From contig CAIIXF020000012.1 of assembly GCA_903813345.2 (NCBI GenBank), positions 24,566,184 to 24,630,183 on the forward strand: a stretch of DNA of 64,000 nt, written 5' to 3'. Within the stretch, counting starts at the first letter, position 1, and every line of letters starts with the position of its first letter. Positions 1 to 9,253 of the stretch are shown here, in pieces. The position numbers and the translations under genes were made by a program. The notes beneath the pieces were generated by a model, which saw nothing but the letters and a program-made list of their open reading frames with translations, was not told where the DNA came from and ran no database searches. Source of the DNA: Owenia fusiformis. Taxonomy: Eukaryota; Annelida; Polychaeta; Sabellida; Oweniidae.

Positions 1-1218
1 TGAGTCGTTGATATTTTGAACATCAGCCTCGGAATATGACCAAATTCTACGGAAATATGGCAGTTCCTTTACTGTACCAATAAATGAGGTACAGACTAGA
101 GTGCTGTGGTCAGTATTTCCGATTGGAGGTGTAACATTTGAAGAGGATATAAGATTTGGTTGATTAGTAATAAGAAGATCAATGCAGGATTGGCTTCTAT
201 TTGTGACGCGAGTTGGTTGGTCAATTAACTGCGAAAGACCCAGACTTTGGAGATGGTTATTAAGCTCATTTCCAGTAAAGTTTTCATTGTCAGCATCCCA
301 CCAAATTTTGTTACGAGCATTAAAATCCCCATTAATGACAAGCAGGTCAGCATTGGCATTAGTCAAAATGTTGGAGCAGGTATCATAAAATCTTTTAAAA
401 TATGCTTTAGACTGTTGAGTATCTTGGGAAGGGGAACGGTAAAAAACTCCATATATAATGCTCTTGTGGTGGAGCTTAAGTTCAATAAATAAGGCATCTC
501 CCTCAGCATTAACAAAATCATGTCGAGCTATAATAGGGATTTCTTCAGATATATAGATAAGTAAGCCACGATTTTTAGCCGAGTAAATTGGAGGATGAAA
601 ATTAGGAATGGAAAAACGATTGGTAATTTCATCTTGGGTAAAGGTTCCGACTTCACAGAGACCTACAACTTGGCAATCTTCTGTTAAGATACGTGTTTTA
701 AGAGCATCAAACCGAGCGCCAAATTGAGCACTGATGCTATTTATGTTGGAGAACAAAAATTTTACAGTTGACCAGTTATGAGGTCCAGGATGTGATTCTA
801 TGTCGCCACTTAAAATAAGTAAGGATTCAATGGTGTTGGGTATATAGCAGAGTTGAGGAGTAAAAACAATGATAAGAAGCACAAATGAAGTGATAACATA
901 TATCATATTACGCAAACTATATGAAGTTACACTACATGCAACTTGGACATAATTGATAATACTTAAGACTAGGAAGCCCATAATATTTATATAAACAATA
1001 AACACAGTTATGAGTACTAAGGAAATCATATGCGGTGAGAGATTAAGCAATAAACCATTGACCGTTGTAAGGAGCAATAGTAATCCAGTCAATAGTTGAA
1101 AGAGTACTTGAAGCATTTGGCATTTACTAGGTTTGGAAGAGTCAAGTAATTTATTTGTACTGCAGATACTACTGAATAGACCAATGGCTCTACGCCAAGA
1201 TTGAGTATCTATGCCCAT
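1..1218 (-). CDS. Non-LTR retrotransposon polyprotein, N-terminal part: membrane segments, 2A-like motif, APE-type endonuclease
   Basis: Open frame of 406 codons from the ATG at 1218-1216 to the left edge; an in-frame stop lies about 13 codons upstream of that ATG. Residues about 34-60, 67-86 and 107-126 are strongly hydrophobic. Residues 139-146 read DIESHPGP, a 2A-like motif. An endonuclease/exonuclease/phosphatase fold follows: N-terminal FSNINSI (157-161 region), LCEVG with the metal-binding Glu at 189, GDFNAR with Asp298 and Asn300, and NTDHS with Asp370 and His371. These are the catalytic landmarks of the APE endonuclease that nicks target DNA for target-primed reverse transcription. 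The frame then enters a segment like the linker before reverse transcriptase (RRIWSYSEADV). The reverse transcriptase itself lies outside the window. CR1/jockey-like affinity is inferred from 2A plus APE order. No stop or frameshift is visible. Confidence 0.9.
   Translation of the reverse strand, partial: MGIDTQSWRRAIGLFSSICSTNKLLDSSKPSKCQMLQVLFQLLTGLLLLLTTVNGLLLNLSPHMISLVLITVFIVYINIMGFLVLSIINYVQVACSVTSYSLRNMIYVITSFVLLIIVFTPQLCYIPNTIESLLILSGDIESHPGPHNWSTVKFLFSNINSISAQFGARFDALKTRILTEDCQVVGLCEVGTFTQDEITNRFSIPNFHPPIYSAKNRGLLIYISEEIPIIARHDFVNAEGDALFIELKLHHKSIIYGVFYRSPSQDTQQSKAYFKRFYDTCSNILTNANADLLVINGDFNARNKIWWDADNENFTGNELNNHLQSLGLSQLIDQPTRVTNRSQSCIDLLITNQPNLISSSNVTPPIGNTDHSTLVCTSFIGTVKELPYFRRIWSYSEADVQNINDS
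781..804 (-). other. 2A-like ribosome-skipping motif (variant)
   Basis: Codes for DIESHPGP at residues 139-146, preceded by LLILSG. The family consensus is D-V/I-E-x-N-P-G-P; here His replaces the Asn. The position, directly before the endonuclease domain and after a hydrophobic stretch, is where 2A-like sequences occur in several APE-type non-LTR elements. If active it would release the hydrophobic leader from the endonuclease during translation. Activity with His at this position is uncertain. Confidence 0.7.
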
Positions 1219-1403
1219 TGCCTTATTAAGCAGTTGGCATAAGAGAAATATACATTAAAAAAGAATATCAGGTTGAGGTATGGAAAGATGAGTACATACG
1301 CTACATTCTTCTATGTAAGTTTCATGAGGAAGAGGTAAACAAAGTGTGTAAGTGCCAAAGTGAATGAACCTTTATTAAGACTATGACAAGTTTTTAACCT
1401 GTT
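1219..1403 (-). mobile_element. 5' leader of the non-LTR retrotransposon
   Basis: Non-satellite sequence between the ATG of the minus-strand polyprotein and the first recognisable satellite base at about 1404. It is only about 185 bp long and has no ORF1, so the element is either 5'-truncated just upstream of this ORF or belongs to a one-ORF group. The junction falls inside an A monomer at about monomer position 70. Confidence 0.6.
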
Positions 1404-2093
1404 AAATATATACTTAAACGTCTCACAAAATTGCAAAGGACTGGCATGTACCAGTGTGACGTACGACTGGTCGGAAAATTGACATTTCGTCAAGAGCGCA
1501 AATTGCATAAGCGATTTGAGACGAAATGGATATTATATATCCCCCTAACAGAGAAGTCAATCGATACACCCCTCCTTTGGCAAACGTAAAAATATATACA
1601 TAAACGTCTCACAATTTATCAAACTAGTCGCTGCTACCAGTGCGATGTACAGCTGGTCCGAAAATTGACATTCCGTACATAGCCCAAAGTAAATCAGACT
1701 TGTATGACAAATTAGATACTCAATATCTAATGAATAGTATGACCAATCGACATGTCCTGGGTAGGGCAAATGTCAAAATGTATCCTGAAACATCTCATAA
1801 ATAACAAATATCATGCTGTCACCAGCGTTACGTACGACTGGTCCGGAAATTGACATTTCCTCCAGAGCACAAACTGCATCATATATTTAAGACGAATTAG
1901 ATATAAAATACATCACGAACGGCAACATCATTCACTAAATCCATTCAAGAGCATACTCCAAAATATATACTTAAACGTCTCACAAAATTACAAAGGACTG
2001 GCATGTACCAGTGTGACGTACGACAGGTCGGAAAATTGACATTTCGTCAAGAGCGCAAATTGCATAAGCGATTTAAGACGAATTAGATATAAA
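1404..2093 (+). repeat. 186-bp satellite array, block 1
   Basis: Partial A monomer, then B (from about 1520), C and A units in the plus orientation. The last A is interrupted after position 2093 by a non-satellite insertion. Private variants in this block (CAGGTCGG in the conserved box, GGCAACATCATTCACTAAAT) recur in the copy at about 11260-11450, so the two segments are recent paralogues. Confidence 0.95.
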
Positions 2094-2642
2094 TTCAAAC
2101 ATGACCGTGCTCTATTCGAATTTCTCAACCAATCAGAATGCAGCATAGCCAATATAGAACGTTCTCTAATTCTCCATAGATGCACGACCATGCTCTATTC
2201 AATCTGCAATTTGCATTGTTTTGAGTGACGTCACATCTCAGCTGCACATCTGGGGCTCTGTCCGGGGATAGCTGTTCTTTTTTACTCCCTCCGTAACTAC
2301 TATAACTATTTAACTATGGCTGACTTCCTTGTTTTGTATAAAATCTAAAACGGGGAGTAAAATAGAACAGCCCAAACAAATTCTAAAATTTTTCCGGCCG
2401 ACTTCAGAATCTTGACAGCATGCGTATTCTTCCTTCATGCCCGTTCCACAGACACGGCTTTTACTAATTTTTATGTTTGAATCGGAATAAATAATGATAG
2501 GCCATTCAATATGGTGAAATTCAGCACTCGTTGGACAGAATGTTAGTACAAATGCACTCACCTTCGGTTCGTGCTTTGTACAACATTCTGTCCAACTCGT
2601 GCTGAATTTCACCATATTGAATGGCCTATCATTATTTATTCC
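2094..2642. mobile_element. Non-autonomous insertion containing a long hairpin
   Basis: 549 bp of non-satellite DNA interrupts an A monomer. The uninterrupted paralogue at about 11457-11475 gives the empty site, and the flanks rejoin within an A-run (possible 2-bp AA duplication, ambiguous). The left part has a 9-bp terminal inverted match (TTCAAACAT at 2094, ATGTTTGAA at 2473), two CCAAT boxes (about 2129-2155) and a TGACGTCA site (about 2225-2233). The right part is a hairpin. There is no credible coding frame. Superfamily not recognised. Confidence 0.75.
2484..2642. repeat. 159-bp near-perfect palindrome (foldback)
   Basis: The left arm 2484-2544 is the reverse complement of 2582-2642 apart from two adjacent mismatches (TC versus GA around 2528-2529). 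The sequence between, 2546-2581, is itself an imperfect palindrome starting GTACAAATGCAC and ending GTGCTTTGTAC, leaving a loop of about 13 bases centred near 2563. Such a structure would extrude as a cruciform and fold as RNA from either strand. Confidence 0.9.
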
Positions 2643-3187
2643 TTAAATATATCACGAACGGGAACATCATTCATTAAATCCATTCAAGAACATCCTCAAA
2701 AATATATACTTAAACGTCTCACAAAATTGCAAAGGATTGGCATGTACCAGTGTGACGTACGACTGGTCGGAAAATTGACATTTCGTCAACAGCGCAGATT
2801 GCATAAGCGATTTAAGACGAATTAGATATAAAATATATCACGAACGGGAACATCATTCATTAAATCCATTCAAGAGCATACTCCAAAATATATACTTAAA
2901 CGTCTCACAAAATTGCAAAGGACTGGCATGTACCAGTGTGACGTACGACTGGTCGAAAAATTGACATTTCGTCAAGAGCGCAAATTGCATAAGCGATTTG
3001 AGACGAAATGGATATTATATATCCCCCTAACAGAGAAGTCAATCGATACACCCCTCCTTTGGCAAACGTAAAAATATATACATAAACGTCTCACAATATA
3101 TCAAACTAGTCGCTGCTACCAGTGCGATGTACAGCTTGTCCGAAAATTGACATTCCATACATAGCCCAAAGTAAATCAGACTTGTAT

Positions 3188-3373
3188 GACAAATTAGATA
3201 CTCAATATCTCATGAATAGTATGACTAATCGACAAGTTCTCGGTAGGGCAAATGTCAAAATGTATCCTGAAACATCTCACTAAATAACAAATATCATGCT
3301 GTCACCAGCGTTACGTACGACTGGTCCGGAAATTGACATTTCCTCCAGAGCACAAACTGCATCATAGATGTAA
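3188..3373 (+). repeat. Reference satellite monomer, type C
   Basis: 186 bp starting GACAAATTAGATACTCAATA and containing CAAATGTCAAAATGTATCCT. The box reads ACCAGCGTTACGTACGACTG followed by GTCCGGAAATTGACATT at the same register as in A and B. The 3' third (CTGCATCATAGATTTAAG) resembles A. Confidence 0.9.
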
Positions 3374-3559
3374 GACGAATTAGATATAAAATATATCACG
3401 AACGGGAACATCATTCATTAAATCCATTCAAGAGCATACTCCAAAATATATACTTAACCGTCTCACGAAATTGCAAAGGACTGGCATGTACCAATGTGAC
3501 GTACGACTGGTCGGAAAATTGACATTTTGTCAAGAGCGCAAATTGCATAAGCGATTTAA
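3374..3559 (+). repeat. Reference satellite monomer, type A
   Basis: 186 bp, from GAC of GACGAATTAGATATAAAATA to the next such GAC. Type A is the commonest unit and repeats one to five times between B-C pairs. Conserved block 1 (AAAATATATACTTAAAC then GTCTCAC) lies at monomer positions 70-93 and block 2 (ACCAGTGTGACGTACGACTG then GTCGGAAAATTGACATT) at 117-153. Confidence 0.9.
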
Positions 3560-3745
3560 GACAAATTAGATATAAAATATATTACGAACGGGAACATCAT
3601 TCATTAAATCCATTCAAGAGCATACTCCAAAATATATACTTAAACGTCTCACAAAATTGCAAAGGACTGGCATGTACCAGTGTGACGTACGACTGGTCGG
3701 AAAATTGACATTTCGTCAAGAGCGCAAATTGCATAAGCGATTTGA

Positions 3746-3931
3746 GACGAATTGGATATTATATATCCCCCTAAAAGAGAAGTCAATCGATACATCCCTC
3801 CTTTGGCAAACGTAAAAATATATACATAAACGTCTCACAATATATCAAACTAGTCGATGGTACCAGTGCGATGTACAGCTGGTCCGAAAATTGACATTCC
3901 GTACATAGCCCAAAGTAAATCAGACTTGTAT
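3746..3931 (+). repeat. Reference satellite monomer, type B
   Basis: 186 bp starting GACGAATTGGATATTATATA and containing CCCCCTAA and TCAATCGATACATCCCTCC. It is in register with A: block 2 is again at positions 117-153 but reads TGCGATGTACAGCTGGTCCG. Outside the two shared blocks it is very different from A. It is nearly always followed by C. Confidence 0.9.
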
Positions 3932-4627
3932 GACAAATTAGATACTCAATATATCATGAATAGTATGACCAATCTACACGTCCTCGGTAAGGCAAATGTC
4001 AAAATGTATCCTGAAACATCTCACTAAAATTGACATTTCGTCAAGAGCGCAAATTGCATAAGCGATTAAGACGAATTAGATATAAAATATATCACGAACG
4101 GGAACATCATTCATTAAATCCATTCAAGAGCATACTCCAAAATATTTACTTAAACGTCTCACAAAATTGCAAATGACTGGCATGTACCAGTGTGACGTAC
4201 GACTGGTCGGAAAATTGACATTTCGTCAAGAGCGCAAATTGCATAAGCGATTTAAGACGAGTTAGATATAAAATATATCACGAACGGGAACATCACTCAT
4301 TAAATCCATTCAAGAGCATACTCCAAAATATATACTTAAACGTCTCACAAAATTGCAAAGGACTGGCATGTACAAGTGTGACGTACGACTGGTCGGAAAA
4401 TTGACATTTCGTCAAGAGCGCAAATTGCATAAGCGATTTAAGACGAATTAGATATAAAATATATCACGAACAGGAACATCATTCATTAAATTCATTCAAG
4501 AGCATATTCCAAAATATATACTTAAACGTCTCACAAAATTGCAAAGGACTGGCATGTACCAGTGTGACGCACGAATGGTCGGAAAATTGACATTTCGTCA
4601 AGAGTGCAAATTGCATAGGCGATTTGA
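3746..4627 (+). repeat. 882-bp higher-order repeat with a shortened C monomer
   Basis: Order B, C-delta, A, A, A. C-delta (3932-4069) is 138 bp: about 47 bases are lost after CTCACTAAA, removing all of the ACGTACGACTGGTCC part of the conserved box, and one T is lost in GCGATTAAG. The same junction recurs at about 14884, 17264, 22413 and 28287, giving B-to-B spacings of 882, 882, 881 and 882 bp. The deletion happened once and the whole unit was then multiplied. Confidence 0.85.
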
Positions 4628-5389
4628 GACGAATTGGATATTATATATCCCCCTAACAGAGAAGTCAATCGATACACCCCTCCTTTGGCAAACGTAAACA
4701 TATATACATAAACGTCTCACAATATATCAAACAAGTCGCTGCTACCAGTGCGATGTACAGCTGGTCCGAAAATTGACATTCCATACATAGCCCAAAGTAA
4801 ATCAGACTTGTATGACAAATTAGATACTCAATATCTCATGAATAGTATGACCAATCGACAAGTTCTCGGTAGGGCAAATGTCAAAATGTATCCTGAAACA
4901 TCTCACTAAATAACAAATATCATGCTGTCACCAGCGTTACGTACGACTGGTCCGGAAATTGACATTTCCTCCAGAGCACAAACTGCATCATAGATGTAAG
5001 ACGAATTAGATATAAAATATATCACGAACGGGAACATCATTCATTAAATCCATTCAAGAGCATACTCCAAAATATATACTTAAACGTCTCACAAAATTGC
5101 AAAGGACTGGCATGTACCAATGTGACGTACGACTGGTCGGAAAATTGACATTTTGTCAAGAGCGCAAATTGCATAAGCGATTTAAGACAAATTAGATATA
5201 AAATATATTACGAACGGGAACACCATTCATTAAATCCATTCAAGAGCATACTCCAAAATATATACTTAAACGTCTCACAAAATTGCAAAGGACTGGCATG
5301 TACCGGTGTGACGTACGACTGGTCGGAAAATTGACATTTCGTCAAGAGCGCAAATTGCATAAGCGATTTGAGACGAATTGGATATTATA

Positions 5390-5894
5390 TGTTACGTATT
5401 TTTGGATGTTTAATTCAAACACAAAATACTTTCTCTTCAGAGGCGTATTAAAATATATTTTATTTCTTCAATTTCTTAATAACTACAATATCCACAATAT
5501 ATCTTACTGTTACAAAACTCAATTTAATTCCTCTCTAAAAACTTCTATAAAAACTGCGCAATTCTTGAAACATTCGCTTTTATACCTAACCTCGAGATCA
5601 GAGGCCATTAAAATCAGAGATCATATAGGTCTAGCAGTTGATCCAAGAATCAGAGATCATTGAGGTCTCACCTTGTTGATCCTAAGAAAGGTCGTTGAGA
5701 TCTCACCTCGCTGATCTCAAATTCAGAACAACAAGCTAGTCTAAAAATAGATTACTATACTGCGCAATAGCTCAGATCTCAATGTTAGAGAAATATATAT
5801 GTATTTTGAAACATATGTTGTGCTTTAAAAGAAACATATTAAGTTTATGAAATATGAAAACCTTAGTAAAAGAATGCATGCAATGTATTCTACA
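5390..5894 (-). repeat. 3' LTR of the retrotransposon
   Basis: 505 bp with TG...CA ends on either strand (plus strand starts TGTTACGTATTTTTGG and ends TGTATTCTACA). On the minus strand U3 begins at 5894, a TATA box lies at 5584-5577 and AATAAA at 5464-5459. A plus-strand frame ending at 5663 inside this LTR runs from satellite into it and is not a gene. Confidence 0.95.
5459..5464 (-). terminator. Polyadenylation signal in the 3' LTR
   Basis: AATAAA on the minus strand, about 115 bp downstream of the LTR TATA box, the spacing expected for a short R region. The same hexamer is at 10472-10477 in the 5' LTR. Confidence 0.5.
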
Positions 5895-5902
5895 CTCTCC
5901 TC
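5895..5902 (-). other. Polypurine tract
   Basis: GAGGAGAG on the minus strand directly abuts the 3' LTR, where plus-strand priming occurs in LTR retrotransposons. Short but correctly placed. Confidence 0.55.
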
Positions 5903-7627
5903 AGCCTAAATTGATAGTTCGGCTTGACTTTTAACAAATGTTTTGGCTTAAACAAAGTTAGTTTATATAAGAATAAACAATGATTCTAGCAATTTTCCAA
6001 ATCAGGATACCAGTGGCACACTAATCACTCTATTCTCATGATCAAACGTTTGTGATGTAATAATTTACCACCACAGGTATCAAATATAGAAATTATACCA
6101 TTTATGTATATAAAATGTATTTTGAACAACCTGCATTTATATCCTCCCCAATTTGCCTTGTTTGGAGATCACTGTATGTGACTATAGGCCATCCACGAAA
6201 TGCAACCTGTTTTCAACACATTCCCTATTTCATTGAGATTTTAAATTTGTTTTAAGTAATAGTTTATATACTTTAGTTCTAGAACAAATATTATGCATAT
6301 CACTTTAACCGAAACAGTCTTGAGGGAATACAATGTCCAGGGTGTATAAAAGTTTCAACAGCATACAACAGATTGTTTCTAGACAGATTTTCGCATGACC
6401 TGCACAGTCTCACATAATTTATGCATTACTTAGCATCATTGCAGGCGAAGGATATATTCACTTTAATCCATTGAAAAGTAAGTATATTTCTTTTATTTAC
6501 AGATTAATATGATTATAACTTACTTATTATGAAGTAAGATTCATGGAATTTGCCTTCTGAAATATTTTTTTTTTTAGATACATGGTATCTTCATCACGGA
6601 ACAATGAGTCCACATGACTCCATAGCTAATTATGTACTATTTGAACACAGAATGTTTGATCATTTTGATATACCTATTGCTTTCTTAAAACTTGTGACTA
6701 TGACACTTTGTTGACTCAACCGGATTTGATCTAATTTGTATACAGTCAATAGATAAATAGTCAATAGTAAATCATAGGCATGCAAAGAATAACAACGTTT
6801 TTTTAGTATTCACCATCTTGTTATTCTTTTAATGATGTAACACACATTTTCCTAATTAAATGAGCAGATCTTAATTTCATGTACAATGTTCAATACATAT
6901 ATTTGAATATATTTCCTACCAGAATGATATATAAATGTATATCTTTCCGATATAACACCCCGGGCCCGGGTAAAACCATGGACTTACTTCTGTAAATCCA
7001 TGATGTATTTTGATTAATATACAAATACATTATATAATACAGTTAAACATGTTTTTTTAAATATGTCAAGATCAACACCAATACTATTTTGTTTTCAGAA
7101 ACATCTTATCTGGATCCTGAAACATTGCAATCATTCGCAATTTGATGCCTACTATATCTAATATGTTGTACTCACTACTTATGTTTCAACCTCAACGGCA
7201 AACATTATGTCAAGTGTGTGAATTAAACAGGTTTCCACCAAGAATGAGGCAGAATGTCACATAGGTATGTTCAATAATATGTTTATGCTACAGCCCACAC
7301 AGAATTTATTCTGGTTTTCACCAAAAATTATGCTGCAGTCCACACAGTTACCGGTATGTTTGAATTAAAGAATCAGTCTTCCCCTGTGATAATTCCTTAT
7401 TCCACAAAGGTTCAATAATGCATTATTTGAATATGGTTTACCTACATATAACTAACATATAGTTATTCACCAATAATTGTAGGTCAGCACACATAGTAAT
7501 TAATATCACTCTTTGGCACACACAGTACCTTTATATACCAATCTCCATATTTGGGACACTGATACCAGTTCCTTCAATATGAAGGCGAAAATTCGAAAAG
7601 TTTTATTTTTAATAATTCTCAGCATTC
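5903..7627 (-). other. Non-coding 3' region of the retrotransposon in place of pol
   Basis: 1.7 kb between the gag stop and the purine tract with no frame over about 60 codons and no protease (DSG/DTG), reverse transcriptase (YxDD) or integrase (HHCC, DDE) motif seen. Since the LTRs look identical, decay in place after insertion cannot explain this; the parent copy already lacked pol. It contains a 12-bp GC palindrome at 6959-6970 and short local duplications near 7286-7345. Confidence 0.7.
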
Positions 7628-9253
7628 CTAAATGTCCCAGTTCTCAGCTGGTGGTGGGGTAAGAATCCTCGAGTTTGTATCCCTAAATCCATATTGTTGA
7701 TTCTTACAATCGGCTATAAAATGTCCAGGTTCACGGCAACCATAGCAGGTCCTTACACGATGTTTCTTAAATCTGGTATTTTGTTCAAGAGGTCTTTCAT
7801 CAGTCTGGTTGAATTGACCCTCATGTGGACGTGGTTTGTCCTGAGATTCAACCTTCTCGAGGAATTTCGTTAAAAGGCCTTCCATGCGACTCAAATGTGT
7901 ATCTGGTGTGTTTTTGATTTTCTGATAACGAATTATTTTTGGTTTTTCCTGACTTTTCTGAAACGCTTCATATTCCACTGCAAGTCGGATCGCTTCGTCA
8001 ATATTCTTTGGGTGTCCCTGCTTAATAGCCCATTTTATTTCCATATCTTGGAGTCCATTCATGAAGTTGTCATAGGCCATTTGACATCTCATTTGGTGTG
8101 TTGCTTCAGGCCAGGCTTTATTCGTAAGGCGTTTAATCTCCTGACCGAACTCTGGTAACGATTCACCAGGTTTGCGTACCTTCATTGAAAGTTGAGTTTT
8201 ATGGATATCCACCATATTATCAGGTTCGAACCTCTCTTGTAGATGTGAAGTGAGAGTTCGATAGTTGAGGCGGTCCTCGGATGACAAATCTGTTAGGATC
8301 GCCAAGGCATCTTTCCTTAGAGCTATTGCTAACTCCATGGCCTTTGTTTTGTTATCCCATCCATTTGTTTCAGCAACCATATCGAAATGTACTTTATAGT
8401 CTAACCAGCTTGACGATCCATTATAAACTGCCGGTTTGCGAGTCCTTTTTGACAGACCAATCGATGTAATGTCCAGTTTCGGAGTGGAAGCATGTTGGGG
8501 CTTATATTTAGGAAGTTCAGCGAATTCCTCCATACTAGGTTCTTCAATCGGATCATTCGAATCATCATTGCAATCACTGTCACTGTCGCTATCAAGATTA
8601 AGTTCTTGTAATAGTCCAACAGGCTGTGTTCTTTGAGAACAGGTTTTCCTAGAAATATGTCTCTTATTCCTTCTTAAGTTCCCTATCTCGGACTGTAACA
8701 TAGAATTTTCTTCAGTTAAGGTTTTCACTTTTTGAATTTCTTGTTGTAACATATTGTTCATTTGTTTTCGCATATATTGCATGTCTTTTCTCACGTTTTC
8801 TTCCCGAATGTCATTATGTCTGCTTAAAACCTCTAATTTTGTTTTCATATTTAATTCGAACATGTCTCTTTGGTCTTTCATTAGAGTTTGTAGGGCATGT
8901 ATTTGTTTTTCAAAGTCATGTTCACGATCAAGAAGTGTAGTAATGAGTTTTTGTTGTTGAAGTAGTTTTTCTTCTTTGTTATAGTCCCAACTCAAATCGC
9001 CTGTTGATATTGAAAATGTATCCTGTTTATCATCATCTTGTCGTTTTTCACCACCTACAGCGCCAAGAAGATGTTCATCTCGCGTATCAGTAAATCGAAT
9101 GTCTGGTACAACCGTAGATTTGCTTTTTAGTGAATAGTCCAGGGCTTTTTCCAAAGATTTTAAAGATTCAATCGGTTTATCCTCCCTTCTAACATCATGT
9201 ACTTCATCCATTTTAGTGGTTTTTGTAGGGCTATCATCCATTGAGTTATCCAT
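7628..9253 (-). CDS. gag: Gag polyprotein of a Ty3/gypsy-type retrotransposon
   Basis: Intact 541-residue ORF with an ATG at 9253-9251 and a stop at 7628-7630. Residues 1-85 are charged. About 88-200 form a long heptad-like coiled coil rich in K, E, Q and L. 220-235 is an acidic Asp/Ser run. About 275-435 is a retrotransposon capsid domain (SSWLDYKVHFDMVAE start, LQERFEP and MNGLQD motifs). 503-516 is one CCHC zinc knuckle (C503, C506, H511, C516) followed by a short tail. It should assemble into virus-like particles and package RNA. The frame closes with no protease or reverse transcriptase fused or following. The long N-terminal coiled coil makes it larger than the simplest gypsy gags. A domesticated gag is possible in principle, but flanking LTRs, primer site and purine tract point to a mobile copy. 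Confidence 0.92.
   Translation of the reverse strand: MDNSMDDSPTKTTKMDEVHDVRREDKPIESLKSLEKALDYSLKSKSTVVPDIRFTDTRDEHLLGAVGGEKRQDDDKQDTFSISTGDLSWDYNKEEKLLQQQKLITTLLDREHDFEKQIHALQTLMKDQRDMFELNMKTKLEVLSRHNDIREENVRKDMQYMRKQMNNMLQQEIQKVKTLTEENSMLQSEIGNLRRNKRHISRKTCSQRTQPVGLLQELNLDSDSDSDCNDDSNDPIEEPSMEEFAELPKYKPQHASTPKLDITSIGLSKRTRKPAVYNGSSSWLDYKVHFDMVAETNGWDNKTKAMELAIALRKDALAILTDLSSEDRLNYRTLTSHLQERFEPDNMVDIHKTQLSMKVRKPGESLPEFGQEIKRLTNKAWPEATHQMRCQMAYDNFMNGLQDMEIKWAIKQGHPKNIDEAIRLAVEYEAFQKSQEKPKIIRYQKIKNTPDTHLSRMEGLLTKFLEKVESQDKPRPHEGQFNQTDERPLEQNTRFKKHRVRTCYGCREPGHFIADCKNQQYGFRDTNSRILTPPPAENWDI

Larger units (their letters stand above)
2643..5389 (+). repeat. 186-bp satellite array, block 2
   Basis: About 15 monomers of types A, B and C in plus orientation. 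B monomers (marker ATATCCCCCTAA) occur near 3023, 3767 and 4649, and a fourth is cut by the LTR element at 5390. The block holds the cleanest reference copies of each monomer and one 882-bp higher-order variant. Confidence 0.95.

Noticed and set aside
182-492. Plus-strand frames of 68 and 81 codons
   Set aside because: They lie antisense to the clear endonuclease-coding frame on the minus strand and have no family features.
2310-2825. Frames of 101 (minus) and 84 (plus) codons
   Set aside because: Both cover the two arms of the hairpin and share the same peptide from the palindrome; the plus one runs on into satellite. They are structural artefacts, not genes.
5283-5663. 126-codon plus frame, with a 129-codon twin at 10287-10676
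   Set aside because: They are read from the LTR in the antisense direction, and the first starts in satellite. Being duplicated with the LTRs does not make them genes.
5903-7627. Decayed pol gene
   Set aside because: I looked for protease, YxDD, HHCC and DDE motifs on the minus strand and saw none. Identical LTRs leave no time for such decay. A profile search would be decisive.
7895-8960. Several frames overlapping gag (four plus strand, one minus)
   Set aside because: They are shadows of the 541-codon gag frame, with no independent features.
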